Shown here piece after piece: positions 15,011-24,266 of a stretch of DNA of 64,000 bases. The notes under the pieces were generated by a model. It was not told where the DNA came from and made no database searches. It was given only the letters and a program-made list of their open reading frames with translations. Location of the stretch: assembly GCF_000423905.1 (NCBI RefSeq), contig NZ_AUIW01000010.1, forward strand, positions 20,619 through 84,618, given 5' to 3'. Source of the DNA: Thermus antranikianii DSM 12462. GTDB lineage: Bacteria > Deinococcota > Deinococci > Deinococcales > Thermaceae. Made by a program: the position numbers and the translations under genes. The stretch's first letter is position 1, and every line of letters starts with the position of its first letter.

Positions 15011-17712
15011 CAGGTAACCGCCTCCTTCCTGGCGCGGCCCTTCTTCATGCGTAGCTTGAAGATGGCCCGCTGGGCCAGCTTGGCCGCTTCCGGGGAAAGG
15101 ACTTCCCCAAGGGCCAAGGCCTCCGCCGCCTGGCGCTCTTCCGGGGTGAGTTCCCCAAGGAAGGGTTTCAGCTCCTCCCAGTCCTTGGGGGGTTTGGGTG
15201 GGGAAGGTTCCTGAACCTTCGCCTTGGCCTTCGCCCCAGTGCGGCTTTCTCCCGCCCTAGCGGCCTTGCGGCGGGAGGACCTCCTGCCCCTGGAAGCCGA
15301 ATCCCCTGACGGGGAGGCAGCCCGGCTGGAAGCTTTGGGAGGAGGAATCAGCTTGGGGTCATGAACCGGGCAGGCAGGGTTCATGCAGGCTCCTTCCCCC
15401 TTCTTCACCAAGGGCCAGCCGCAGGAAGGGCAGGTCTGGTCCAAGAGGGGGTAGAAGGATAGGAAATCGCAGGCGTTGTTCTCGCACTTGTAGTAGGGCT
15501 TACCCCGGCGGCTTCGCTTCTCGAGGACCTGGCTTCCGCACTTGGGGCAAGTATGCCCCGTGGGCTCGCCATCGTCCCGGGTGTAATCGCACTCGGGGTA
15601 GCCGGAGCAGGCGATGAAGCTGCCATACCGGCCCTCCTTGCGCACCAGGGGTCTTCCGCACTTGGGGCAAGCCTCCCCGATGGGCTCGGCCTCCTTTTTC
15701 CTCTCCAAAGGCTCGGTGTAGGTGCACTCCGGGTAGCCCGTGCACCCCAGAAACTGGCCGAAGCGGCTTACCTTTAGCTCCAAAGGCCTCCCGCACCGGG
15801 GACAGGTCTTCTTGGGCACCTGGGAAAGTTCCCCCAGAAAGGGCTCGTAGAACTCCCAAACCACCTTGGGCCAGGGGGCTTTCCCTTCCTCCACCTGGTC
15901 CAGGCGATCCTCCATGCGGGCGGTGAACTCGTAGGCCACCACCTGAGGGAAGCGCTCCTTAAGGTAGTGGGTCACCTGACGACCCAGGGGGGTGGGCAGC
16001 AGGGTACGCCCCTTGCGCACCACATACCCCCGCTTTTCCAGGGTTTCCAGGGTGGGGGCGTAGGTGGAGGGACGCCCGATGCCGAGCTCCTCCATGGTCT
16101 TCACCAAGGTGGCGTCCGTGTACCGGGGCGGGGGCTCGGTAAAGTGTTGCTGGGTCTTGACCTCCAAAAGCTCCGCCCCTGTGCCCTCCGCCACCAGGGG
16201 CAAGGGGGGTTCCGCCTCCGCCTCTTGCCCCTCATTTACCGCTTGCGCCACCCCCCCTTCATCCCCCCGCCCCCAGGCCTTCAGGTACCCCTCAAACTTA
16301 AGCACCGAGCCCGAGGCGCGGAAGGTGAAACGGGGCTTCTCCCCCTCATCTTTGAGAAGCACCACCGTCTGGTCGTAGAGGGCATCCCGCATCTGGCTGG
16401 CGACAAAGCGCCGCCAAATGAGGTCGTAAAGGCGATACTCCTCGTCGGAAAGGTACTTCCTCACGCTATCGGGAGTGCGCCGCACGTCGGTGGGGCGGAT
16501 GGCCTCGTGGGCGTCCTGCACCCCCTCCTTGCGGTTCCGGTAAACCCTGGGGCCTTCCGGCAGGTACTCGAGGCCAAAGATCCTTTGAATGACCTCCCGG
16601 GCCGCTTGCAAGGCCTCCGGGGAAACCCGCACCGAGTCGGTGCGCATGTAGGTGATGAGGCCCACCGTCCCTTCGGGAAGATCCACGCCCTCGTAGAGGC
16701 GCTGGGCGATGCGCATGGTGCGGCTTGCCGTGTAGCCTAGACGGCTGCTGGCCGCCTGCTGCAAGGTGGAGGTGGTGAAAGGAGGCGGGGGAGATTTGCG
16801 GCGCTCCTTGGTCTCCACCTGGACCACGCGGTAGGACCGGCCCTTGACCTCCTCGGCCAAGGCCTGGGCCTGGGCCTCGTTCGCCAGGTGGAGCTTCCCC
16901 TCCTTCTCCCCCTGGCCGGCCCATAGCCGCTTGCCCTCCACCTCATAGAGGCTTGCGGGAAGGGTTCGGTCCTGGCCCAGGGTGAAAACCCCCTCCAAGG
17001 TCCAGTACTCCTCCGGGCGGAAGGCCTCGATCTCCTCCTCCCGCTCCACCACCAGCCGTAGGGCCACGCTCTGGACCCTTCCCGCGGAGAGGGCCCGCTT
17101 GCGGAACTCCAGGGAAAGGAGAGGAGAGAGGTTATAGCCCACCAGACGATCCAGGACCCTCCGGGCCTGCTGGGCATCCACCAGGTTCTGGTCTATGGGC
17201 CTAGGGTTTTGCACCGCCTGCCGCACCACCCTGGGCGTGATCTCGTGGAACTCCACCCTTAGAGGCTCCCTGGGATCGCGGCCCAGAAGCCTCGCCACAT
17301 GCCAGCCGATGGCCTCCCCCTCCCGGTCAGGGTCGGTGGCGATGAGAAGGCGCTTGCCCTCAGCAGCCCGCTTCAACGCCTCCACCACGGGCTTCTTGTC
17401 CTTTTTTATCTCGTAGGTGGGGGCGAAGTCCCGCTCCACATCCACCCCGAGCTCTCGTTCCGGCAGGTCGGCCACGTGCCCCAAACTCGCCCGCACCTCA
17501 TAGCCGGGCCCCAACATCTTCTGGATGCTCCTGGCCTTGGCGGGGGATTCCACCACCACCAGGGTGGAAATCCCTCCCTCCCGGGGAGTCCCGGCCCGGT
17601 CGGCATCCAGGCTGGCCGATGACGCAGGGCTCGCGCGCTGGGTATCTTTCAAGCCTTTCTCTCGTCCTTTGGTCGCCTTTCGCGCCCCCTCGGGCCGGCT
17701 CTTGCTCGGCAT
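15010..17712 (-). CDS. topA: DNA topoisomerase I (type IA)
   Basis: Relaxes negative supercoils through a 5'-phosphotyrosine link. The Toprim domain starts near residue 49 (TLVVVESPAKARSIQ; acidic DPDREGEAIGWH). The catalytic Tyr is in GLITYMRTDSVR (~355). Four C-terminal zinc ribbons follow (CPRCG, CPKCG, CPKCG, CPSCG), then a Lys/Arg/Ser/Pro-rich tail to 900. The ~48-residue basic Ser/Ala-rich N-terminal extension is unusual. I keep the ATG at 17712 because a TTGACA promoter lies just upstream. Confidence 0.96.
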   Translation of the reverse strand: MPSKSRPEGARKATKGREKGLKDTQRASPASSASLDADRAGTPREGGISTLVVVESPAKARSIQKMLGPGYEVRASLGHVADLPERELGVDVERDFAPTYEIKKDKKPVVEALKRAAEGKRLLIATDPDREGEAIGWHVARLLGRDPREPLRVEFHEITPRVVRQAVQNPRPIDQNLVDAQQARRVLDRLVGYNLSPLLSLEFRKRALSAGRVQSVALRLVVEREEEIEAFRPEEYWTLEGVFTLGQDRTLPASLYEVEGKRLWAGQGEKEGKLHLANEAQAQALAEEVKGRSYRVVQVETKERRKSPPPPFTTSTLQQAASSRLGYTASRTMRIAQRLYEGVDLPEGTVGLITYMRTDSVRVSPEALQAAREVIQRIFGLEYLPEGPRVYRNRKEGVQDAHEAIRPTDVRRTPDSVRKYLSDEEYRLYDLIWRRFVASQMRDALYDQTVVLLKDEGEKPRFTFRASGSVLKFEGYLKAWGRGDEGGVAQAVNEGQEAEAEPPLPLVAEGTGAELLEVKTQQHFTEPPPRYTDATLVKTMEELGIGRPSTYAPTLETLEKRGYVVRKGRTLLPTPLGRQVTHYLKERFPQVVAYEFTARMEDRLDQVEEGKAPWPKVVWEFYEPFLGELSQVPKKTCPRCGRPLELKVSRFGQFLGCTGYPECTYTEPLERKKEAEPIGEACPKCGRPLVRKEGRYGSFIACSGYPECDYTRDDGEPTGHTCPKCGSQVLEKRSRRGKPYYKCENNACDFLSFYPLLDQTCPSCGWPLVKKGEGACMNPACPVHDPKLIPPPKASSRAASPSGDSASRGRRSSRRKAARAGESRTGAKAKAKVQEPSPPKPPKDWEELKPFLGELTPEERQAAEALALGEVLSPEAAKLAQRAIFKLRMKKGRARKEAVT

Positions 17713-17719
17713 CGCCCCC

Positions 17720-17750
17720 TATTTAGGAGCCTCATCCCCCCACTTGTCAA
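17720..17750 (-). promoter_or_regulatory. Promoter of topA
   Basis: Minus strand: perfect -35 TTGACA (complement of 17745-17750) and -10 CTAAAT or TAAATA (17720-17726) at 18-19 bases. The box ends 7 bases before the topA ATG, so the message is nearly leaderless. Confidence 0.6.
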
Positions 17751-17796
17751 GGCCGCTAGGCCCCAAACAACCAGGAAAACCTAGGGCAACGCCTTC

Positions 17797-19119
17797 CTAG
17801 CCAGAACCCTTAGGCCCCAGGTCGATGCCCGGATAAACCCTGGGCAGAAGCCTCCTCTCCCACGCCGCTTTCAAAAGCTCCTCCCGGAAGTCGGGGTGGG
17901 CCACCTCAATGAGGGCCAGGGCCCTCTCCCTTAGGGAGCGGCCGAAGAGTTCGGCGATGCCCCACTCGGTGACCACGTAGTGCACATCGGCCCGGGTGGT
18001 GACCACCCCGGCCCCTGGCTTCAGGTAGGGAACGATACGGCTTTGCCCCTTGGCGGTGGAGGGCAGGGCGATGATGGGCTTGCCCCCCTCGCTCCTCGCC
18101 GCCCCACGGATGAAGTCCAGCTGACCGCCGAAGCCCGAGTAGATGCGGGTGCCGATGGAGTCCGCCACCACCTGGCCGGTAAGGTCCACCTCGATGGCGG
18201 AGTTGATGGCCACCATCTTGCGGTTCTGGGCCACCACAAAGGGATCGTTCACGTAGTCCGCGGGGTGGAGTTCAAAGAGGGGGTTGTCGTGGACGAAGCG
18301 GTAGAGCCGTTCCGAGCCCAGGACAAAGGTGCCGACCACCTTGCCAGGGTGAAGGGTCTTCCTGGCCCCTGTGATGAGGCCCTTTTCAAAGGCCTCCAGA
18401 ACCCCGTCGGAGATCATCTCCGTGTGGATGCCTAAGTCCCGCCTGCCCTCGAGGCTGGCCAGCACGGCATCGGGAATGGCCCCGATGCCCATCTGCAAGG
18501 TGGCCCCATCCTCAATGAGGCTCGCCACGTGCTCCCCGATCCTCCGCTCCACCTCGCCAAAGCCCTCCCGCTTCAGCTCGGGCAGGGGCCAGTCCAGCTC
18601 CACGATGGCGGTGAAGCGGGAGACGTGGACGAAGGTATCCCCCAGGGTTCTCGGCATCCTGGGGTTCACCATGGCGATCACGATGGGGGCCGCCTCGAGG
18701 GCCGCCTTGGTGGCGATCACCTCCACCCCCAGGGAGCAGAAGCCGTGCTCGTCGGGCGGGGAAACCTGGACGATGGCGGCATCCAGGGGAAGGATGCGCC
18801 TTTTGAAAAGCCAGGGCACCTGGTGGAGCATGATGGGCACGTAGTCGGCCCGGCCCTGGTTCACCGCCTCCCGGTCGGTGGGCCCCACGAAGAGGGAGCG
18901 GCGCCGGAAGTGCCCCTCCATCTCCGGGGAGGCAAAGGGATCCTCCCCCATCTGCAAGAGGTGGACGAGTTCCACGTTCTCCAGCTCCTCCTTGCGGGCG
19001 GCCAGGGCCTTCAGGATGGGGGTAGGGGTGGCGGCGTTTCCGGAAACGAAGACCCGCATCCCGGATCGGATGAGGGTGACGGCATCCTCGGGGGAAGTCA
19101 GCTTCTTGCGGTAGCTCAT
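17797..19119 (-). CDS. Acetyl-CoA hydrolase/transferase family CoA-transferase
   Basis: 440-residue class I CoA-transferase. It has the GMRVFVSGNAATP N-terminus, VSPPDEHGFCSLG, TLQMGIGAIPDAVL and the conserved segment containing IHTEMISDGVLE that carries the catalytic Glu. The C-terminal domain has YSGFGGQLDFIRGA. The closest functional class is acetyl-CoA hydrolase or 4-hydroxybutyrate CoA-transferase; the acyl substrate cannot be read here. The ATG overlaps the stop of the upstream alanine-dehydrogenase-like gene (4 bases) and has an AAGGAGG site, so the two form an operon, perhaps for amino or organic acid breakdown (inference). Confidence 0.88.
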   Translation of the reverse strand: MSYRKKLTSPEDAVTLIRSGMRVFVSGNAATPTPILKALAARKEELENVELVHLLQMGEDPFASPEMEGHFRRRSLFVGPTDREAVNQGRADYVPIMLHQVPWLFKRRILPLDAAIVQVSPPDEHGFCSLGVEVIATKAALEAAPIVIAMVNPRMPRTLGDTFVHVSRFTAIVELDWPLPELKREGFGEVERRIGEHVASLIEDGATLQMGIGAIPDAVLASLEGRRDLGIHTEMISDGVLEAFEKGLITGARKTLHPGKVVGTFVLGSERLYRFVHDNPLFELHPADYVNDPFVVAQNRKMVAINSAIEVDLTGQVVADSIGTRIYSGFGGQLDFIRGAARSEGGKPIIALPSTAKGQSRIVPYLKPGAGVVTTRADVHYVVTEWGIAELFGRSLRERALALIEVAHPDFREELLKAAWERRLLPRVYPGIDLGPKGSG

Positions 19120-20174
19120 TCCAGGTGGCCTCCTTTCTGGCCCAGGAGGAGGTAAGCCCCTTGCCGGAGCTCGGGAACCCCCAAGGGATCCTCCTCCACC
19201 TCTAGGAGAAAGGGCAAAAGGGTGGCGGTGAGGGCGTGGCTGCTGGTACGGGGCACCAGGGCGGGAACGTTGGGGAGGCAGAAGTGGGTGATGCCCATCT
19301 CCTGGTACACCCCCACCCGGCTGGTTTCCGCAATTCCCCCCTGGTCGATGGCGAAATCCAGGAGCACGGCCCCCGGGCGCATGCGGGAAAGCAGGGCCCG
19401 GCTTAGGAGGAGGGGGGCCCTCTCCCCAGGCACCGCCACCGCTCCCACCAGGACGTCGGCAAAGGCGGCGTACCGCTCCAGCCGGCTTTGGGTGATGAGG
19501 GCGGTAACCGCCCCCTTGGCCTCCTTGGAGGCTTCCTCCAGGGCGGAAAGCTCCTTGTCCAGGAGGTAGACCGAGGCCCCCATTCCCAAAAAGGCGCGGG
19601 CCGCCGCCCTTCCCAAAACCCCCGCCCCCAGGATGACCACATCCGCAGGGGGAATCCCCGGCAGCCCGGAAAGAAGCACCCCGGGACCAAAGGGGGCCTC
19701 CAGAAGCCTCCCGGCGATCTGGGGGGCCAGGCGGCCTGCGATCTCGCTCATGGCCTTGAGCACGGGGCGCCTCCCCCCGGCTCCGATGAGTTCGTAGCCG
19801 ATGGCGGTCAAACCCTTTTCCGCCATGGCCTCCACCAGGGAGGATTCCGCCACCGCCAGGTGCATGAAGGCCATGATGGTGGCTCCGGGTCGGAGCAGGG
19901 CGATCTCCTCGAGGGTGGGCCTTCCCACCTTCAAGACCACCTCCCCACGGCCAAAGGCTTCCTCCCGGCTCACCAACCGGGCCCCGGCCTCCTCGTAGGC
20001 CCCATCGGGGAAGCCCGCCCGTTCTCCCGCCCCCCGCTCCACATAGACCCGGTGGCCCCTCTCCACCAGCTCCCGCACCCCCTGGGGGGTAAGGGCCACC
20101 CGTCCCTCCCGCACCTCCCCGAAGGGGGGTTGGGTCTTGACCACGCCTTGCTCCTTGGGTAGGCCAAAGTCCAT
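19116..20174 (-). CDS. Alanine dehydrogenase / PntA-like NAD-dependent enzyme
   Basis: 352 residues. The N-terminus shows the AlaDH/PNT substrate domain (REGRVALTPQGV, LKVGRPTLEE with the binding Lys, FMHLA with the catalytic His). The Rossmann domain is at ~160-230 (VVILGAGVLGRAAARAF, then LLDKE). Length fits alanine dehydrogenase and is shorter than PntA fusions. It is divergent from typical Ald (PGIPPADVVILGAG), so the substrate could be alanine or another 2-oxo/amino acid pair. Start ATG has GAGGAGG upstream. First gene of a two-gene unit with the CoA-transferase. Confidence 0.8.
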   Translation of the reverse strand: MDFGLPKEQGVVKTQPPFGEVREGRVALTPQGVRELVERGHRVYVERGAGERAGFPDGAYEEAGARLVSREEAFGRGEVVLKVGRPTLEEIALLRPGATIMAFMHLAVAESSLVEAMAEKGLTAIGYELIGAGGRRPVLKAMSEIAGRLAPQIAGRLLEAPFGPGVLLSGLPGIPPADVVILGAGVLGRAAARAFLGMGASVYLLDKELSALEEASKEAKGAVTALITQSRLERYAAFADVLVGAVAVPGERAPLLLSRALLSRMRPGAVLLDFAIDQGGIAETSRVGVYQEMGITHFCLPNVPALVPRTSSHALTATLLPFLLEVEEDPLGVPELRQGAYLLLGQKGGHLE

Positions 20175-20260
20175 ACCCGCCTCCTCGCCTAGAGCTTAAG
20201 GCCCTGCCTCAGGGCGGATGTCCTTTTCCTTCTCATGAAACCCCACCCTAGGCTTTTTTC

Positions 20261-20737
20261 GTGGATGCCTTCGCCGACTGGCTCTTCGTGGTCCTCTGGG
20301 GGGCGGGGGTGCTCCTCACCCTGGTGCCCTTCGTCCCCGCCACCCTCCTGATCCTGGCGGCCGCCCTCCTCCATGAGGCCCTGGTGGGCTTCCGGGAGCT
20401 TTCCCTGGGCCTGTGGCTGGCCCTGGGCGTCCTGGCCCTTCTGGCCATGAGCCTGGACAACCTCGCCACCCTCCTGGGGGCCAGAAGGTACGGGGCGGGG
20501 CGGGCAGGGCTATGGGGAGCGTTTTTGGGCGGGGTTTTGGGCCTCTTTCTGGGAGTGGTGGGGGTTTTGGTGCTCCCCTTTGTGCTGGCCTGGCTCTTTG
20601 AGTACCTTTCGGGGCGGAAACCCGAGGAGGCCCTTCGGGCGGCCTGGGGCACCCTGGTGGGCCTCATGGGGGGCGTGGTGGCCAAGGCGATCGTCCACGT
20701 GGCCATGGGGATCCTGGTGATCCGGGCCATCTTCTGA
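20261..20737 (+). CDS. DUF456 membrane protein
   Basis: 158 residues with four to five hydrophobic segments and the glycine-rich DUF456 pattern (LVPFVPATLLILAAALLHE, then ARRYGAGRAGLWGAFLGGVLG). Function unknown. The chosen GTG at 20261 gives MDAFADWLFVV; no ribosome site precedes it, so translation may be leaderless. It is divergent from the alanine-dehydrogenase-like gene with an 86-base gap and followed by an imperfect hairpin. Confidence 0.83.
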   Translation: MDAFADWLFVVLWGAGVLLTLVPFVPATLLILAAALLHEALVGFRELSLGLWLALGVLALLAMSLDNLATLLGARRYGAGRAGLWGAFLGGVLGLFLGVVGVLVLPFVLAWLFEYLSGRKPEEALRAAWGTLVGLMGGVVAKAIVHVAMGILVIRAIF

Positions 20738-20743
20738 TGCCAT

Positions 20744-20770
20744 CCCCACCTGGCCAAACCAGGTTAGGGG
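20744..20770. terminator. Imperfect hairpin after DUF456 gene
   Basis: CCCC-ACCTGG / CCAGGT-TA-GGGG with a 2-base bulge and loop CCAAA. It has the layout of the hairpins at 10248 and 31457 but with changed bases. Confidence 0.5.
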
Positions 20771-20810
20771 CCCCCGGCGGTACTACCCCAGAGCAAGGTA
20801 TGCTTTCCCC

Positions 20811-21059
20811 ATGGACCTGGTCTTCGTCACCCGCGAGGGGTGCGGCCTTTGCGAGAAGGCGGAAAGGGCCCTCTGGACCCTGGGAATACCCTATGTGCGC
20901 CGGGATGTGGACCAAGACCCCGGGCTTTTCCGCCTCTACACCTTCCGGGTACCCGTGCTCCTCCTGGGGGAAGCGGTGCTTTTGGAAGGAGCCTTTGGGG
21001 AGAAAGAGCTGCTGGCCCTTGTGGCGCGCTGGCAGGAGTCCAAGGGAGGTGAGGCATGA
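20811..21059 (+). CDS. Glutaredoxin-like thiol-disulfide protein
   Basis: 82 residues with a thioredoxin fold: [16 protein letters not shown] carries the CxxC active site (CGLC), followed by [12 protein letters not shown] and the cis-Pro segment FRVPVLL. This is the DUF836/glutaredoxin-like family, a small cytosolic redox protein with unknown partner. Its ATG follows TATGCT (20799-20804) by 6 bases. It overlaps the lgt start by four bases, so the two are co-expressed. Confidence 0.88.
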   Translation: MDLVFVTREGCGLCEKAERALWTLGIPYVRRDVDQDPGLFRLYTFRVPVLLLGEAVLLEGAFGEKELLALVARWQESKGGEA

Positions 21060-21889
21060 ACCCCACCATGATCCAAATCGGCCCCTTGCGCATCCAGTGG
21101 TACGGCTTCCTCCTGACCCTGGCCATCTTCATCGGCTTCGAGCTGGCCAAGCGCAGGCTTAGGGCCTGGGGGTTGGATGCGGAGAAGTTTGAGGTGGTGG
21201 CCTTCTTTGCGGTCATCTTCGGGGTGGTGGGGGCCCGGCTGGGCTACGTGCTCACCTCCCCGGGCTACTTCCTGCAAAACCCCATAGAGGTCCTGTACAT
21301 CTGGCACGGAGGCCTCTCCTTCCACGGGGCCATTCTGGGCGGGGCTTTGGTCTTCTTCTACTTCCATAAGCGAAAGGGCTACCCCCTCTGGCCCTACCTG
21401 GACGCCGCCACCCCGGGGGTGGCCTTGGGCATCATCGCCGGCAGGATCGGGAACCTGATGAATGGCTCGGATACCGTGGGGCGCCTCACCTCCTTGCCCA
21501 TCGGCTTCACCTGGCCGGAGTGGGCCAAGGGCTTCCCGGGAATCTGCCCCGGCATAGAGGACATCTCCCAGGTGTACCGGTGCGCGGAACTTCTCCGGGG
21601 CCCCGTGCACCTCACCCAGATCTACGGGGCCCTGGTGGGCCTCATCCTCCTGCCCCTCTCCTACTACTGGCTTCGCAAAAAGCCTTTTTACGGGTACGCC
21701 TTCTGGAGCTTCATCCTCTGGTACAGCGTGCTCCGCTCGGTCCTCGAGGAGCCCTTCCGGCTGAACCCCTTGTGGCTTCCCGTGTACCGCAATGACGAGC
21801 TGGGCATCGGCCTCTTCACCGCCACCCAGGTGGTGAGCCTGCCCCTCATCCTCCTTTCCTGGTACATGCTGCGGCGCCTGGGCCGGTAA
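21056..21889 (+). CDS. lgt: Prolipoprotein diacylglyceryl transferase
   Basis: Integral membrane enzyme that moves diacylglycerol from phosphatidylglycerol to the lipobox Cys of preprolipoproteins. The seven-helix pattern is visible, with [13 protein letters not shown] at the N-terminus, the [12 protein letters not shown] motif holding the essential His, and the Lgt signature [10 protein letters not shown] ~50-residue loop between helices (21490-21610) contains two Cys, longer than usual. Overlaps the glutaredoxin gene; length 277 is normal. Confidence 0.96.
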   Translation: MNPTMIQIGPLRIQWYGFLLTLAIFIGFELAKRRLRAWGLDAEKFEVVAFFAVIFGVVGARLGYVLTSPGYFLQNPIEVLYIWHGGLSFHGAILGGALVFFYFHKRKGYPLWPYLDAATPGVALGIIAGRIGNLMNGSDTVGRLTSLPIGFTWPEWAKGFPGICPGIEDISQVYRCAELLRGPVHLTQIYGALVGLILLPLSYYWLRKKPFYGYAFWSFILWYSVLRSVLEEPFRLNPLWLPVYRNDELGIGLFTATQVVSLPLILLSWYMLRRLGR

Positions 21890-21898
21890 GATAAGCCC

Positions 21899-22969
21899 AT
21901 GGTGCTTCCCCCCCGCAAGGACTCGTTGAAGTGGGGCACCTACCCTGAGGACGTCCTGCCCCTTTGGGTGGCGGACATGGACTTCCCCGTGGCCGAGCCC
22001 ATCCAGAGGGCCATACGGGAAAGGGCCGAGGGCTTTTTGGGCTACCCGCCACGGGATGGGGACCCGGAACTCAAGGCCCTCATCCTGGAACAAACGGGCT
22101 TAGAAGGGGAGGTGGCCTTCATGCCCGGGGTGGTGGTGGGGCTCTACGGGGCGGTGGCCGCCTTCACCGCACCCGGGCAGGGGGTCTTGACCCAGGTCCC
22201 CGTATACCCCCCGTTTCTGGCCGCCATCCGCCAGCAAAGGCGCACGGTTCTGGCCAACCCCTTACGGGAAACAGAGGAGGGGTACAGGCTGGACCTCGAG
22301 GGCCTGGAGCGCCTGGCCTATGCCAGCAGGCTCCTCCTCTTCTGCCACCCGCAAAACCCCACGGGAAGGGTCTACAGCGAGGAGGAGCTTTCCGCCCTGG
22401 CCGCCATCGCCCGCAAGCACGACCTCATCGTGGTTTCCGATGAGCTCCACGCCCCTTTGACCTACGAGAAGCCCCACGTGCCCCTGGCCCGCTTCCTCCC
22501 CGAGCGCACCCTCACCCTGCTGGGTCCGGGAAAGGCTTATAACCTGGCTGGACTGCCCATAGGGGCGGTGGTGGGGCCTAGGCCCCTGGTGGAGGCCTTC
22601 AAGCGCCACCTGCCCCACACCTTCCCCAACGTGTTGGCCATGGCCGCCTGGAAGGCCGCCCTGCTGGAGGCTGGACCCTGGCTTCGGGAAACCCTAGCCC
22701 GGCTTAGGGCCAACCGCGACCGGGTGGCGGCCTGGGCCAAGGAGGTGGGCCTCGGGCACTTCGCTCCGGAGGGCACCTACCTGGCCTGGTTCAAAACCCC
22801 CATTCCCCAGGCGGCCTCCTTCTTCCTCAAGGAGGCCCGGGTGGCCCTGAACCCCGGGGAAAACTTCGGGGAAGGATACGACCGCTACGTGCGCCTCAAC
22901 TTCGCCACCTACCCCGAGGTGCTGGAGGAAGCCCTGAAGCGCCTTGCCGAGGCTCTAAAGAAAGTGTAA
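21899..22969 (+). CDS. PatB/MalY-type PLP aminotransferase (C-S lyase)
   Basis: 356-residue fold-type I PLP enzyme. WVADMDFP near residue 22-30 is the hallmark of the PatB/MalY cystathionine beta-lyase group. [15 protein letters not shown] and VSDELHAPL follow, and the PLP-binding Lys is in [12 protein letters not shown]. The C-terminal Arg for substrate carboxylate is in RLNFATYPE. The likely reaction is beta-elimination of cystathionine or related thioethers; transamination cannot be excluded. It starts 9 bases after lgt. Confidence 0.9.
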   Translation: MVLPPRKDSLKWGTYPEDVLPLWVADMDFPVAEPIQRAIRERAEGFLGYPPRDGDPELKALILEQTGLEGEVAFMPGVVVGLYGAVAAFTAPGQGVLTQVPVYPPFLAAIRQQRRTVLANPLRETEEGYRLDLEGLERLAYASRLLLFCHPQNPTGRVYSEEELSALAAIARKHDLIVVSDELHAPLTYEKPHVPLARFLPERTLTLLGPGKAYNLAGLPIGAVVGPRPLVEAFKRHLPHTFPNVLAMAAWKAALLEAGPWLRETLARLRANRDRVAAWAKEVGLGHFAPEGTYLAWFKTPIPQAASFFLKEARVALNPGENFGEGYDRYVRLNFATYPEVLEEALKRLAEALKKV

Positions 22970-22970
22970 A

Positions 22971-22995
22971 CCCCCCGGGGAACGTCCCCGGGGGG
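22971..22995. terminator. Hairpin between convergent aminotransferase and hsp20 genes
   Basis: Perfect 10-bp stem CCCCCCGGGG / CCCCGGGGGG with loop AACGT, directly after the aminotransferase stop and 16 bases from the hsp20 stop. It can serve both strands. Confidence 0.75.
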
Positions 22996-23010
22996 AAGGA
23001 GCTTCCGGGC

Positions 23011-23475
23011 TTACTGGACCACCTCGATGGGGATCCGCTTGGCCCGGGCCTCGGCCACCTTGGGCAGGGTGAGGCGCAGGATCCCGTGGCGGAACTCCGC
23101 CTTGGCCTGGGAGGCATCCACCTCCACGGGGAGGGTGAAGGTGCGCACGAAGGAGCCGTGGGGGATCTCCTGCAGGTAATAGCGGCGCACCTTAACCTCC
23201 TCGGCGGGCTTCACCTGGCCCCGTACGGTGAGCTTGCTCCCCTCGAGGCTCACCTCCAGGTCCTCGGGAGCCAGGCCCGGCACCGCCATCTCCAGGACCA
23301 AGGCCTCGTCGGTCTCGTAGAGGTCGGCCGGAGCCACGTAGGTGGCCACGGGCCGAACGAAGTCGCCCAGAACTTCCTCAAAGAGCCGGTTGGCCTCCTC
23401 CAGCAGGGAGAAAGGACCCCAGGTGCGGAAGGGGGTAATCTCCGCAGGGCGCACATCCCTACGAACCAGGGCCAT
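23011..23475 (-). CDS. Hsp20/alpha-crystallin small heat-shock protein
   Basis: 154-residue ATP-independent holdase chaperone. The alpha-crystallin domain (~45-140) contains DLYETDEALVLEMAVPGL, LTVRGQVKP and the conserved end GILRLTLPK. The C-terminal I-x-I/V anchor is IPIEV. The ATG at 23475 is chosen because AAGGAGGTGA sits immediately upstream; the frame runs seven codons further. A near-consensus promoter precedes it, and no CIRCE element is seen in the short leader. Confidence 0.95.
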   Translation of the reverse strand: MALVRRDVRPAEITPFRTWGPFSLLEEANRLFEEVLGDFVRPVATYVAPADLYETDEALVLEMAVPGLAPEDLEVSLEGSKLTVRGQVKPAEEVKVRRYYLQEIPHGSFVRTFTLPVEVDASQAKAEFRHGILRLTLPKVAEARAKRIPIEVVQ

Positions 23476-23495
23476 ACCTATCACCTCCTTTTCCA

Positions 23496-23524
23496 CTTAT
23501 ATCACCTGCGCGTATCTTTGTCAA
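23496..23524 (-). promoter_or_regulatory. Strong promoter of hsp20
   Basis: Minus strand: -35 TTGACA (complement of 23519-23524), 17-base spacer, -10 TATAAG (23496-23501). It is followed by a full AAGGAGGTGA ribosome site, one of few genes here with both a leader and a strong ribosome site. Confidence 0.85.
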
Positions 23525-23537
23525 GTACGTTTATGCT

Positions 23538-23566
23538 TTCACGCCTACCCTTGCGCCCTCTATAAT
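23538..23566 (+). promoter_or_regulatory. Leaderless promoter of rhodanese gene
   Basis: -10 TATAAT at 23561-23566, 7 bases before the ATG at 23574. The -35 is weak (TTCACG at 23538-23543, 17-base spacer). Back-to-back with the hsp20 promoter. Confidence 0.65.
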
Positions 23567-23573
23567 CAAGGGC

Positions 23574-24266
23574 ATGGAGATCCCTCCTGAAGCCGTCTTG
23601 GTGGACACCCGGCCCAGGGCTGCCTACGAGGCAGGCCACCTGCCAGGCGCCCGCCACCTGGACCTTTCCGCCCCCAGGCTCCGCCTGCGGGAAGAGGCGG
23701 AGCTCAAGGCTCTCGAGGCCGGCCTCACCGACCTGTTCCAGGAACTTGGATTAAGAAGCCCGGTGGTCCTCTACGATGAGGGGCTCACCAGCCGCCTTTG
23801 CCGCACGGCCTTCTTCCTGGGCCTTGGGGGGCTAGAGGTGGAGCTTTGGACGGAGGGTTGGGAACCCTACGCCACCGAACGGGAAGAGCCCAAGCCCGAG
23901 CGCTCGGACACCATAGCCCGCCTCAGGCGAGACTGGCTCCTCACCGCAGACGAAGCGGCCAGGCACCCCCTTCTTTTGGATGTGCGAAGCCCCGAGGAGC
24001 ACCAAGGTAAGGTCCATCCCCCCTGCTGCCCTAAGGGAGGACGGATCCCGGGGAGCCGGAATGCTCCCCTGGAGCTCTTCCTGGAGCCGGATAAGGTGCT
24101 AAAGCGGCTTGGCCTGGAGCCGGGACAGGAGGTGGGGGTCTACTGCCACTCCGGGGCCCGGAGCGCCGTGGCCTTCTTCGTGCTGAGAAGCCTCGGGGTG
24201 CGGGCCAGGAACTACCTGGGCTCCATGCACGAGTGGTTAGGGGAGGGCCTTCCCACCGAGCCATGA
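23574..24266 (+). CDS. Tandem-domain rhodanese (sulfurtransferase)
   Basis: 230 residues with two rhodanese-like domains. The N-terminal domain (~1-105) has VDTRPRAAYEAGHLPGA but no Cys in its loop (YDEGLTSR), so it is inactive. The C-terminal domain (~120-225) has LLLDVRSPEEH and an intact active loop, YCHSGARSA. The substrate is probably thiosulfate or a mercaptopyruvate-type donor. A CPKGG insert follows a CC pair near residue 154. It overlaps the next gene by ATGA. Confidence 0.9.
   Translation: MEIPPEAVLVDTRPRAAYEAGHLPGARHLDLSAPRLRLREEAELKALEAGLTDLFQELGLRSPVVLYDEGLTSRLCRTAFFLGLGGLEVELWTEGWEPYATEREEPKPERSDTIARLRRDWLLTADEAARHPLLLDVRSPEEHQGKVHPPCCPKGGRIPGSRNAPLELFLEPDKVLKRLGLEPGQEVGVYCHSGARSAVAFFVLRSLGVRARNYLGSMHEWLGEGLPTEP

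Noticed and set aside
20936..22093. 385-codon minus-strand frame over lgt
   Set aside because: Shadow of lgt and its neighbours; the plus-strand proteins have intact family motifs.
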